Shown piece after piece: positions 1 through 6,864 of a DNA stretch of 21,288 nt. The translations under genes were made by a program, and so were the position numbers. The DNA is from Saccoglossus kowalevskii (lineage: Eukaryota; Hemichordata; Enteropneusta; Harrimaniidae). Position 1 is the stretch's first letter; every line of letters begins with the position of its first letter. The stretch covers positions 1 through 21,288 of the forward strand of contig NW_003112204.1 in NCBI RefSeq assembly GCF_000003605.2, given 5' to 3'. The notes beneath the pieces were generated by a model, which was not told the DNA's origin, searched no databases, and saw only the letters and a program-made list of their open reading frames with translations.

Positions 1-96
1 AATGCACCAGTTCTGGTCCGATCTCTGAAGTTAAGCTGAATCGGGTGTCGTTAGTACTTGCATGGGAGACAGGCTGGGATACCACGTGCAGTATGC
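1..96 (+). rRNA. 5S rRNA: 5S rRNA copy 1, cut by left window edge
   Basis: The window opens at 5S position 23. Variants are A26G, C37G, A46T, C61A, C68T, G71C, C93A and G117T, plus one A lost at 101/102. It is among the more diverged copies. G117T breaks a helix I pair and C68T and G71C weaken helix V. Confidence 0.85.
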
Positions 97-193
97 TTAT
101 CAACATTGTTATTCCACCGTACATACCAAATTTTTCCCGGGATTTTTTGCCTAGCCAAAGCGTTAAACCACAGACAATTCTGACGAATATTCA

Positions 194-312
194 GCCTACT
201 TTCAAACCATTGCAGAACACACAAGTTCTCGTCCAATCACTGAATTTAAGCTGCATCATGCGTGGTTAGTACTTGCATGGGAGACCGGCTGGGAATACCA
301 CGTGCAATAGGC
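194..312 (+). rRNA. 5S rRNA: 5S rRNA copy 2
   Basis: Full length behind a class A spacer. Variants G8T, C9T, T25C, C30A, G42A, G52T, G65A, G66T, G114A. The G42A/G52T pair marks the haplotype that always follows class A spacers. The G8T/C9T and G65A/G66T combination is shared only with copy 81 (16491). Confidence 0.88.
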
Positions 313-409
313 TCATCAACATTTTTATTCCACCGTACATACTAAGTTTGTCCCGGGATTTTTTGCCTAGCCGAAGTATTAAATTACATCCAATTCCGAG
401 GAATATTCA

Positions 410-528
410 GCCTACTGCCAAACCATTGCAGAGTACACCTGTTCGCGTCCGATCACTGAAGTTAAGCTGCATCGGGCGTGGTTAGTACTTGCATGGGAGA
501 CTTGCTGGGAATGCCACATGCAATAGGC
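410..528 (+). rRNA. 5S rRNA: 5S rRNA copy 3
   Basis: Class B spacer. Variants A24G, A31T, T36G, C93T, G94T, A104G, G109A, G114A. The A31T/T36G pair recurs in copy 82. G109A opposite C68 and A31T opposite T48 remove pairs in helices V and III. Confidence 0.88.
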
Positions 529-625
529 TTATCAACATTTTTATTCCACCGTACATACTATCTTTTTCCCTTGATTATTTGCCTAGCCGAAACATTAATT
601 GAAATCCAATTCCGACGAATATTTA

Positions 626-744
626 GCCTACAGCCAAACCATTGCAGAATACACCAGTTCTCGTCCGATCACTGAAGTTAAGCTGCATCGGGCGTGGTTA
701 GTACTTGCATGGGAGACCGGCTGGGAATACCACGTGCATTAGGC
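626..744 (+). rRNA. 5S rRNA: 5S rRNA copy 4, near consensus
   Basis: Class C spacer. Only T7A and G114T differ from consensus; both fall in helix I and neither is compensated. All internal promoter positions are intact, which makes this one of the better candidates for a transcribable copy. Confidence 0.9.
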
Positions 745-845
745 TGATCAATATTTTTTAATTCCACCTTACATACTAACGTTTTTCCCGGGATTTTTTT
801 GCCTAGCCGAAGTATTAAATTACCTCCAATTCCGACGAATATTCA

Positions 846-964
846 GCCTACTGCCAAACCATTGCAGAATACACCAGTTCTCGTCCGATCTCTGAAGTTA
901 ATCTGCATCGGGCGTTGTTAATACTTGCATGGGAGACCGGCTGGGAATACCACTTGTAGTAGGC
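846..964 (+). rRNA. 5S rRNA: 5S rRNA copy 5
   Basis: The class F spacer is 4 bp longer than usual through extended T tracts. Variants A46T, G57T, G71T, G76A, G109T, C112T. G57T, G71T and G76A lie in the internal control region. Duplicated as copy 23 (4373). Confidence 0.87.
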
Positions 965-1061
965 TTATCAACATTTTTATTCCACCGTACATGCCAAATT
1001 ATTCCCGGGATTGTTTGCCTAGCCGAAGCGTTAAACGACATGCAATTCTGACGAATATTCA

Positions 1062-1180
1062 GCCTACTGTCAAACCATTGCAGAACACACCAGTTCTCGT
1101 TCGATCACTGAATTTAAGCTGCATCTGGCGTGGTTAGTACTTGCATAGAAGACCGGCTGAGAATACCACGTGCAGTAAGC
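1062..1180 (+). rRNA. 5S rRNA: 5S rRNA copy 6
   Basis: Class H spacer. Variants C9T, T25C, C40T, G52T, G65T, G86A, G88A, G99A, G117A. G86A breaks helix IV and G88A changes its loop. The 119 nt are identical to copy 24 at 4589. Confidence 0.87.
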
Positions 1181-1277
1181 TCATCAAAATTTTTATTCCA
1201 CATTACATACTAACTTTTACTCATGATTTTTTGCCTAGCCGTAGGATTAAATGACATACAATTCCGACGAATATTCA

Positions 1278-1396
1278 GCCTACTGCCAAACCATTACAGA
1301 ATACACCAGTTCTCGTCCGATCACTGAAGTTAAGCTGCAACCTGCGTTTTTAGTACTTGCCTGGGAGACCGGCTGGGAATAGCACGTGCAGTAGGC
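1278..1396 (+). pseudogene. 5S rRNA: 5S copy 7 with internal T5 terminator
   Basis: Class D spacer. G71T and G72T turn positions 70-74 into TTTTT (1347-1351), a likely Pol III stop inside the gene, and remove two helix V pairs. Other variants are G19A, T63A, G65C, G66T, A84C and C105G. The 63-66 cluster recurs only in copy 25. Followed directly by a truncated copy. Confidence 0.85.
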
Positions 1397-1410
1397 TGAT
1401 GAACATTTTT

Positions 1411-1514
1411 ATTGCAGAATACACCAGTTCTCGTCCGATCACTGAAGTTAAGCTGCATCGGGCGTGGTTAGTACTTGCATGGGAGACCGGCTGGGAATAC
1501 CACGTGCAGTAGGC
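1411..1514 (+). pseudogene. 5S rRNA: 5S copy 8, 5'-truncated (positions 16-119)
   Basis: The spacer of the preceding copy stops after its T5 tract and joins the gene at ATT (position 16). This removes about 98 bp: the rest of the spacer, the TATA-like element, and 5S positions 1-15. The remaining 104 nt match consensus exactly. Helix I cannot form, and the start region is gone although the internal promoter remains. Confidence 0.88.
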
Positions 1515-1608
1515 TCATCAACATTGTTATTCCACATTACATACTATCTTTTTCCCATGATTTTTTGCCTAGACGAGCATAAATGACATACAATTCGGAC
1601 GATGTTCA

Positions 1609-1727
1609 GCCTACTGCCAAACCATTGCAGAATACACCATTTCTTGTCCGATCACTGAAGTTAAGCTGCATCGGGCGTGGTTAGTACTTGCATGGGAGAC
1701 AAGCTGGGAATAACACGTGCATTAGGC
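1609..1727 (+). rRNA. 5S rRNA: 5S rRNA copy 9
   Basis: The class E spacer carries small deletions (GACGAGCATAAATG) and a changed start-proximal palindrome (GATGTTC). Variants G32T, C37T, C93A, G94A, C105A, G114T. C93A and G94A rework helix IV. Confidence 0.86.
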
Positions 1728-1736
1728 TCATCAACA

Positions 1737-1741
1737 TTTTT
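1737..1741 (+). terminator. Representative Pol III terminator (T5), spacer after copy 9
   Basis: A TTTTT tract at 5S position +129 to +133. Nearly every spacer has it, at the same distance from position 119. A few spacers have only T4 (those after copies 36, 41 and 88, and the copy 86/87 junction) and a few have T6. A primary transcript would carry about 10 extra nt to be trimmed. Confidence 0.75.
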
Positions 1742-1791
1742 ATTCCACCGTACATACTAACGTTTTCCCGGGATTTTTTGCCTATCCGAAG

Positions 1792-1801
1792 TATTAAATT
1801 A
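1792..1801 (+). promoter_or_regulatory. Representative TATA-like element near -30
   Basis: TATTAAATTA lies at -33 to -24 of copy 10. A TTAA core or close variant (TTAAACCA, TTAAATGA, TTAATTGA, GTAAACGA) sits here in all spacer classes although flanking bases differ. Upstream TATA-like elements near -30 are known for insect 5S promoters. The regulatory role here is inferred. Confidence 0.6.
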
Positions 1802-1815
1802 CATCCAATTCCGAC

Positions 1816-1823
1816 GAATATTC
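1816..1823 (+). promoter_or_regulatory. Start-proximal palindrome GAATATTC (-9 to -2)
   Basis: A perfect 8-bp palindrome ends one base before the 5S start. It is kept in almost all units, more strictly than the spacer in general. Exceptions include the spacers before copies 9, 22, 36, 51, 76, 80 and 96. It may set the Pol III start. Confidence 0.5.
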
Positions 1824-1824
1824 A

Positions 1825-1943
1825 GCCTACTGCCAAACCATTGCAGAATACGCCAGTTCTCGTCCGATCTCTGAAGTTAAGCTGCATCGGGCGTGGTTAG
1901 TACTTGCATGGGAGACCGGCTGAGAAGAGCACGTGCAGTATGC
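1825..1943 (+). rRNA. 5S rRNA: 5S rRNA copy 10
   Basis: Class F spacer of the full 97 bp. Variants A28G, A46T, G99A, T103G, C105G, G117T. The T103G/C105G pair is found again in copy 70. G117T breaks helix I. Confidence 0.87.
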
Positions 1944-2040
1944 TCATCAACATTTTTATTCCACATTACATACTAACATTTACCCATGATTTTTTGCCTA
2001 GCCGTAGGATTAAATGACATACAATTCCGACGAATATTCA

Positions 2041-2159
2041 GCCTACTGCCAAACCATTGCAGAATACACCAGTTCTCGTCCGATCACTGAAGTTAAGCTG
2101 CATCGGGCGTTTTTAGTACTTGCCTGGGAGACCGGCTGGGAATACCACGTGCAGTAGGC
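2041..2159 (+). pseudogene. 5S rRNA: 5S copy 11 with internal T5 terminator
   Basis: Class D spacer. Consensus except G71T, G72T and A84C. TTTTT lies at 2110-2114 within the internal promoter region. Identical to copy 51. It heads a truncated-copy pair. Confidence 0.87.
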
Positions 2160-2173
2160 TGATGAACATTTTT

Positions 2174-2277
2174 ATTGCAGAATACACCAGTTCTCGTCCG
2201 ATCACTGAAGTTAAGCTGCATCGGGCGTGGTTAGTACTTGCATGGGAGACCGGCTGGGAATACCACGTGCAGTAGGC
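2174..2277 (+). pseudogene. 5S rRNA: 5S copy 12, 5'-truncated
   Basis: Same ATT junction as copy 8; starts at position 16 and matches consensus to position 119. No promoter-proximal spacer is present. Confidence 0.88.
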
Positions 2278-2373
2278 TCATCAACATTTGTATTCCACAT
2301 TACATACTAACTTTTTCCCATCATTTTTTGCCTAGACGAAGCATAAATGACATACAATTCGGACGAATATTCA

Positions 2374-2492
2374 GCCTACTGCCAAACCATTGCAGAATAC
2401 GCCAGTTCTCGTCCGATCTCTGAAGTTAAGCTGCATCGGGCGTGGTTAGTACTTGCATGGGAGACAAGCTGGGAATAACACGTGCATTAGGC
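2374..2492 (+). rRNA. 5S rRNA: 5S rRNA copy 13
   Basis: Class E spacer with CATAAATG (one T lost) at the TATA-like site. Variants A28G, A46T, C93A, G94A, C105A, G114T. Confidence 0.88.
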
Positions 2493-2589
2493 TCATCAGC
2501 ATTTTTATTCCACCGTACATACTAACGTTTTCCCGGGATTTTTTGCCTATCCGAAGTATTAAATTACATCCAATTCCGACGAATATTCA

Positions 2590-2708
2590 GCCTACTGCCA
2601 AACCATTGCAGAATACGCCAGTTCTCGTCCGATCTCTGAAGTTAAGCTGCATCGGGCGTGGTTAGTACTTGCATGGGAGACCGGCTGAGAAGACCACGTG
2701 CAGTATGC
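2590..2708 (+). rRNA. 5S rRNA: 5S rRNA copy 14
   Basis: Class F spacer. Variants A28G, A46T, G99A, T103G, G117T. Identical to copy 74 (14980), part of a duplicated block 12,390 bp apart. Confidence 0.88.
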
Positions 2709-2805
2709 TCATCAACATTTTTATTCCACATTACATACTAACATTTACCCATGATTTTTTGCCTAGCCGTAGCAGTAAACGACATCCAATTCCGACGAAT
2801 ATTCA

Positions 2806-2924
2806 GCCTACAGCCAAACCATTGCAGAATACACCAGTTCTCGTCCGATCACTGAAGTTAAGCTGCATCGGGCGTGGTTAGTACTTGCATGGGAGACAAG
2901 CTGGGAATAACACGTGCATTAGGC
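2806..2924 (+). rRNA. 5S rRNA: 5S rRNA copy 15
   Basis: Class G spacer. Variants T7A, C93A, G94A, C105A, G114T. The 5' part matches copy 75, but the 3' part matches copies 13 and 27, so it looks recombinant. Confidence 0.88.
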
Positions 2925-3021
2925 TCATCAACATTTTTATTCCACCGTACATACTAACGTTTTCCCGGGATTTTTTGCCTATCCGAAGTATTAAATTACA
3001 TCCAATTACGACGAATATTCA

Positions 3022-3139
3022 GCCTACTGCTAAACCATTGCAGAATACGCCAGTTCTCGTCCGATCACTGAAGTTAAGCTGCATCGGGCATGGTTAGTAC
3101 TTGCACGGGAGACCGGCTGGGAATACACGTGCAGTAAGC
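3022..3139 (+). rRNA. 5S rRNA: 5S rRNA copy 16 (118 nt)
   Basis: Class F spacer. Variants C10T, A28G, G69A, T85C, G117A; one C is missing at 105/106 in helix V. G69A is not compensated. Confidence 0.85.
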
Positions 3140-3234
3140 CCATCAACATTTTTATTCCACGTACATACTATCTTTTTCCCTTGATTTTTGCCCAGACGAA
3201 GAATTAAATGACATACAATTCGGAGGAATATTCA

Positions 3235-3353
3235 GCCTACTGCCAAACCATTGCAGAATACACCAGTTCTCGTCCGACCACTGAAGTTAAGCTGCATTGG
3301 GCGTGTTTAGTACTTGCATGGGAGACCTGCTGGGAATACCACATGCAGTAGGC
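3235..3353 (+). rRNA. 5S rRNA: 5S rRNA copy 17
   Basis: The spacer is a hybrid: class C at its start (CTTGATTT), class E near the gene. Variants T44C, C64T, G72T, G94T, G109A. G72T gives T3 only, so no internal terminator. Confidence 0.87.
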
Positions 3354-3454
3354 TTATCAACATTTTTATTCCACCGTACATACTATCTTTTTTCCCCCCG
3401 TGATTTTTTTCCTAGCCGAAGCATTAATTGAAATCCAATTCCAACAAATATTCA

Positions 3455-3573
3455 GCCTACTGCCAAACCATTGCAGAATAAACCAGTTCTCGTCCGATCA
3501 CTGAAGTTAAGGCGCATCGCGCGTGATTAGTTCTTGCACGGGAGACCGTCTTGGAATACCACGTTCAGTCGGC
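3455..3573 (+). rRNA. 5S rRNA: 5S rRNA copy 18, diverged
   Basis: Class C' spacer with a C6 run. Variants C27A, C58G, T59C, G66C, G72A, A78T, T85C, G95T, G98T, G111T, A116C. Helices I, II, IV and V are all hit. Related to copies 59 and 97 by G111T/A116C. Confidence 0.82.
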
Positions 3574-3670
3574 TCATCAACATTTTTATTCCACATTACA
3601 TACTAACTTTTTCACATGATTTTTTGCCTAGACGAAGCATTAAATGACATACAATTCGGACGAATATTCA

Positions 3671-3789
3671 GCCTACTGCCAAACCATTGCAGAACACACC
3701 AGTTCTCGTCCGACCACTGAAGTTAAGCTGCATCGGGCGTGTTTAGTACTTGCATGGGAGACCGGCTGGGAATACCATGTGCAGTAGGC
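3671..3789 (+). rRNA. 5S rRNA: 5S rRNA copy 19
   Basis: Class E spacer with TTCACATG. Variants T25C, T44C, G72T, C108T. C108T leaves a G-U wobble with G69. First unit of a block repeated at 6433. Confidence 0.88.
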
Positions 3790-3886
3790 TTATCAACATT
3801 TTTATTCCACCGTACATACCAACATTTTCCCGGGATTTTTTGCCTTGCCGAAGCGTTAAACGACATGCAATTCTGACGAATATTCA

Positions 3887-4004
3887 GCCTCCTGTCAAAC
3901 CATTGCAGAACACACCAGTTCTTGTCCGATCACTGAAGTTAAGCTGCATCTGGTGTAGTTAGTGTTGCATGGGAGACTGGCTGGGAATACCACGTGCAGT
4001 CGAC
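3887..4004 (+). rRNA. 5S rRNA: 5S rRNA copy 20 (118 nt)
   Basis: Class I spacer. Variants A5C, C9T, T25C, C37T, G65T, C68T, G71A, C93T, A116C, G118A. TTAGTACTTG is altered to TTAGTGTTG, which damages the intermediate promoter element. Confidence 0.82.
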
Positions 4005-4101
4005 TCATCAACATTTTTATTCCACATTACATACTAATTTTTTCCTAAGATTTTTTGCCTAACCGTAGCATTAAATGGCATCCTATTGCGACGAATATTC
4101 A

Positions 4102-4220
4102 GCATACTGCCAAACCAATGCAGAATACACCAGTTCTCGTCCGATCACTGAAGTTAATCTGCATCGGGCATGGTTAGTACTTGCATGGGAGACAGGCTGG
4201 GAATACCACCTGTAGTAGGC
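4102..4220 (+). rRNA. 5S rRNA: 5S rRNA copy 21
   Basis: Class J spacer. Variants C3A, T17A, G57T, G69A, C93A, G109C, C112T. The start GCATACTG and CCAATGC are shared with copies 35 and 79. Confidence 0.85.
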
Positions 4221-4317
4221 TTATCAACATTTTTATTCCACCGTACATACTAACTTTTACCCGGGATTTGTTGCCTAGCCGAAGTATTTAATTACATCCA
4301 ACTCCGACGATTATTCA

Positions 4318-4339
4318 GCCTACTGCCAAACCAATGCAG
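4318..4339 (+). pseudogene. 5S copy 22, 22-nt 5' fragment at a rearrangement joint
   Basis: Positions 1-22 (with T17A) are followed directly by class B spacer from AGTATTAAA, so the rest of the gene and the start of the next spacer are missing. The joint has a 2-3 base AG(T) overlap. The left side matches the block at 6433-7101; the right side leads into a block that matches 846-1943. Confidence 0.85.
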
Positions 4340-4372
4340 TATTAAATTACATCCAATTCCGAGGAATATTCA

Positions 4373-4490
4373 GCCTACTGCCAAACCATTGCAGAATACA
4401 CCAGTTCTCGTCCGATCTCTGAAGTTAATCTGCATCGGGCGTTGTAATACTGCATGGGAGACCGGGCTGGGAATACCACTTGTAGTAGGC
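4373..4490 (+). rRNA. 5S rRNA: 5S rRNA copy 23 (118 nt)
   Basis: Matches copy 5 except for three single-base length changes: TGTAATAC, ACTGCATG and ACCGGGCTGG. All are in short homopolymers, so base-calling error is possible. Upstream lies only the tail of a class B spacer. Confidence 0.82.
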
Positions 4491-4588
4491 TTATCAACAT
4501 TTTTATTCCACCGTACATGCCAAATTATTCCCGGGATTGTTTGCCTAGCCGAAGCGTTAAACGACATGCAATTTCTGACGAATATTCA

Positions 4589-4707
4589 GCCTACTGTCAA
4601 ACCATTGCAGAACACACCAGTTCTCGTTCGATCACTGAATTTAAGCTGCATCTGGCGTGGTTAGTACTTGCATAGAAGACCGGCTGAGAATACCACGTGC
4701 AGTAAGC
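4589..4707 (+). rRNA. 5S rRNA: 5S rRNA copy 24
   Basis: Class H spacer with one extra T (ATTTCTGACG). The gene is identical to copy 6, exactly 3,527 bp away. Confidence 0.87.
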
Positions 4708-4804
4708 TCATCAACATTTTTATTTCACATTACATACTAACTTTTACTCATGATTTTTTGCCTAGCCGTAGGATTAAATGACATACAATTCCGACGAATA
4801 TTCA

Positions 4805-4923
4805 GCCTACTGCCAAACCATTGCAGAATACACCAGTTCTCGTCCGATCACTGAAGTTAAGCTGCAACCTGCGTTTTTAGTACTTGCCTGGGAGACCAGC
4901 TGGGAATACCACGTGCAGTAGGC
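4805..4923 (+). pseudogene. 5S rRNA: 5S copy 25 with internal T5 terminator
   Basis: Class D spacer. G71T/G72T create TTTTT at 4874-4878. It shares T63A, G65C and G66T with copy 7 and also has A84C and G94A. Confidence 0.86.
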
Positions 4924-4937
4924 TGATGAACATTTTT

Positions 4938-5041
4938 ATTGCAGAATACACCAGTTCTCGTCCGATCACTGAAGTTAAGCTGCATCGGGCGTGGTTAGTA
5001 CTTGCATGGGAGACCGGCTGGGAATACCACGTGCAGTAGGC
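4938..5041 (+). pseudogene. 5S rRNA: 5S copy 26, 5'-truncated
   Basis: Same junction as copy 8; positions 16-119 match consensus. Confidence 0.88.
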
Positions 5042-5137
5042 TCATCAACATTTTTATTCCACATTACATACTATCTTTTTCCCATGATTTTTTGCCTAGA
5101 CGAAGCATAAATGACATACAATTCGGACGAATATTCA

Positions 5138-5256
5138 GCCTACTGCCAAACCATTGCAGAATACACCAGTTCTTGTCCGATCACTGAAGTTAAGCTGCAT
5201 CGGGCGTGGTTAGTACTTGCATGGGAGACAAGCTGGGAATAACACGTGCATTAGGC
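5138..5256 (+). rRNA. 5S rRNA: 5S rRNA copy 27
   Basis: Class E spacer with CATAAATG. Variants C37T, C93A, G94A, C105A, G114T. Identical to copy 73 (14764). Confidence 0.88.
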
Positions 5257-5353
5257 TCATCAACATTTTTATTCCACCGTACATACTAACGTTTTCCCGG
5301 GATTTTTTGCCTATCCTTAGTATTAAATTACATCCAATTCCGACGAATATTCA

Positions 5354-5472
5354 GCCTATTGCCAAACCATTGCAGAATACGCCAGTTCTCGTCCGATCTC
5401 TGAAGTTAAGCTGCATCGGGAGTGGTTAGTACTTGCATGGGAGACCGGCTGAGAAGACCACGTGCAGTATGC
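5354..5472 (+). rRNA. 5S rRNA: 5S rRNA copy 28
   Basis: Class F spacer (CCTTAGTATT). Variants C6T, A28G, A46T, C68A, G99A, T103G, G117T. C68A loses a helix V closing pair. Confidence 0.87.
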
Positions 5473-5569
5473 TCATCAACATTTTTATTCCACATTACAT
5501 ACTAACATTTACCCATGATTTTTTGCCTAGCCGTAGCAGTAGACGACATCCAATTCCGACGAATATTCA

Positions 5570-5688
5570 GCCTACGGCCAAACCATTGCAGAATACACCA
5601 GTTCTCGTCTGATCACTGAAGTTAAGCTGAATCGGGCGTGGTTAGTACTTGCATGGGAGACCGGCCGGGAATACCACGTGCAGTAGGC
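5570..5688 (+). rRNA. 5S rRNA: 5S rRNA copy 29
   Basis: Class G spacer with AGTAGACGAC. Variants T7G, C41T, C61A, T97C. Opens the ordered run G-A-B-C. Confidence 0.89.
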
Positions 5689-5784
5689 TTATCAACATTT
5701 TTATTCCACCGTACATACCAAATTTTTCCCGGATTTTTTGCCTAGCCAAAGCGTTAAACCACAGGCAATTCTGACGAATATTCA

Positions 5785-5903
5785 GCCTACTGTCAAACCA
5801 TTGCAGAACACACCAGTTCTCGTCCAATCACTGAATTTAAGCTGCATCGTGCGTGGTTAGTACTTGCATGGGAGACCGGCTGGGAATAGCACATGCAGTA
5901 GGT
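5785..5903 (+). rRNA. 5S rRNA: 5S rRNA copy 30
   Basis: Class A spacer, one G short in CCCGGATT. Variants C9T, T25C, G42A, G52T, G66T, C105G, G109A, C119T. C119T replaces the terminal G-C pair with G-U. Confidence 0.87.
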
Positions 5904-6000
5904 TCATCAACATTTTTATTCCACCGTACATACTAAGTTTGTCCCGGGATTTTTTGCCTAGCCGAAGTATTAAATTACATCCAATTCCGAGGAATATTCA

Positions 6001-6119
6001 GCCTACTGCCAAACCATTGCAGAGTACACCAGTTCGCGTCCGATCACTGAAGTTAAGCTACATCGGGCGTGGTTAGTACTTGCATGGGAGACCTGCTGGG
6101 AATGCCACATGCAATAGGC
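6001..6119 (+). rRNA. 5S rRNA: 5S rRNA copy 31
   Basis: Class B spacer. Variants A24G, T36G, G60A, G94T, A104G, G109A, G114A. G60A breaks helix II opposite C20. Confidence 0.88.
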
Positions 6120-6216
6120 TTATCAACATTTTTATTCCACCGTACATACAATCTTTTTCCCTTGATTATTTGCCTAGCCGAAACATTAATTGAAATCCAA
6201 TTCTGACGAATATTCA

Positions 6217-6335
6217 GCCTACTGCCAAACCATTGCCGAATACACCAGTTCTTGTCCGATCACTGAAGTTAAGCAGCATCGGGCATGGTTAGGACTTGCA
6301 CGGGAGACCGGCTGGCAATACCACGTGCATTAGGC
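6217..6335 (+). rRNA. 5S rRNA: 5S rRNA copy 32
   Basis: Class C spacer. Variants A21C, C37T, T59A, G69A, T77G, T85C, G100C, G114T. A21C and T59A hit the same helix II pair without restoring it. Confidence 0.86.
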
Positions 6336-6432
6336 CCATCAACATTTTTATTCCACATTACATTCTAATTTTTTCCCATGATTTTTTGCCCAGACGAAGC
6401 ATTAAATGGCATACAATTCGGACGAATATTCA

Positions 6433-6551
6433 GCCTACTGCCAAACTATTGCAGAATACACCAGTTCTCATCCGACCACTGAAGTTAAGCTGCATCGGGC
6501 GTGTTTAGTACTTGCATGGGAGACCGGCTGGGAATACCATGTGCAGTAGAC
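6433..6551 (+). rRNA. 5S rRNA: 5S rRNA copy 33
   Basis: Class E spacer. Variants C15T, G38A, T44C, G72T, C108T, G118A. C15T leaves a wobble with G65. Confidence 0.87.
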
Positions 6552-6648
6552 TTATCAACATTTTTATTCCACCGTACATACCAACATTTTCCCGGGATTT
6601 TTTGCCTTGCCGAAGCGTTAAACGACAAGCAATTCTGACGAATATTCA

Positions 6649-6767
6649 GCCTCCTGTCAAACCATTGCAAAACACATCAGTTCTTGTCCGATCACTGAAG
6701 TTAAGCTGCATCTGGTGTGGTTAGTACTTGCATGGGAGACTGGCTGGGAATACCACGTGCAGTAGAC
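6649..6767 (+). rRNA. 5S rRNA: 5S rRNA copy 34
   Basis: Class I spacer. Variants A5C, C9T, G22A, T25C, C29T, C37T, G65T, C68T, C93T, G118A. Counterpart of copy 20 but without its deletion. Confidence 0.86.
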
Positions 6768-6864
6768 TCATCAACATTTTTATTCCACATTACATACTAA
6801 CTTTTTCCTATGATTTTTTGCCTAACCGTAGCATTAAATGGCATCCAATTGCGACGAATATTCA

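Larger units (their letters stand above)
194..740 (+). repeat. Duplicated block, copies 2-4 (partner 16491-17037)
   Basis: Copies 2, 3, 4 match copies 81, 82, 83 at a shift of 16,297 bp, including variants found nowhere else in the window. The match fades in the 3' end of copy 4. Confidence 0.82.
846..1943 (+). repeat. Duplicated block, copies 5-10 (partner 4373-5472)
   Basis: Copies 5-10 correspond one to one with copies 23-28 at a constant shift of 3,527-3,529 bp. They share the T63A/G65C/G66T cluster (copies 7 and 25) and identical copies 6 and 24. Confidence 0.85.
1880..2866 (+). repeat. Duplicated block, copies 10-15 (partner about 14272-15256)
   Basis: The order T5 copy, truncated copy, E, F, G spacers is repeated at a shift of 12,390-12,392 bp. 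The match ends inside copy 15/75 near position 61. Confidence 0.8.
3235..3730 (+). repeat. Duplicated block, copies 17-19 (partner 19628-20122)
   Basis: Copies 17-18 with their C' spacer match copies 96-97 at a shift of 16,392-16,393 bp, sharing TTTTTTCC..GTGATTTTTTTCC and TCAGTCGGC ends. Confidence 0.75.
3671..4339 (+). repeat. Duplicated block, copies 19-22 (partners 6433-7101 and in part 15844-16177)
   Basis: The E-I-J-F spacer order and copies 20/34/78 and 21/35/79 recur, at shifts of 2,762 and about 11,957 bp. Confidence 0.82.

Noticed and set aside
97-193. Spliced-leader RNA gene in the spacer, as in nematode 5S units
   Set aside because: The spacer is only 97 bp, and I see no splice-leader-like exon, donor site or Sm site in it.
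110-193. tRNA or other small RNA gene in the spacer
   Set aside because: No A/B box pair or cloverleaf-capable segment could be seen, and the spacer varies too much between classes.
273-485. Recurrent open frames of about 70 codons, one per unit on the + strand, and a similar set on the - strand
   Set aside because: They start at TTG or ATG inside the 5S gene and end at the TAG in GGTTAG of the next copy. They persist only because 216 is a multiple of 3. They have no recognisable domain, and they break whenever the unit length changes.
1411-1514. 5S-derived SINE (SINE3-like) instead of truncated gene
   Set aside because: There is no unrelated body, tail repeat or target-site duplication; the copy passes straight into a normal array spacer.
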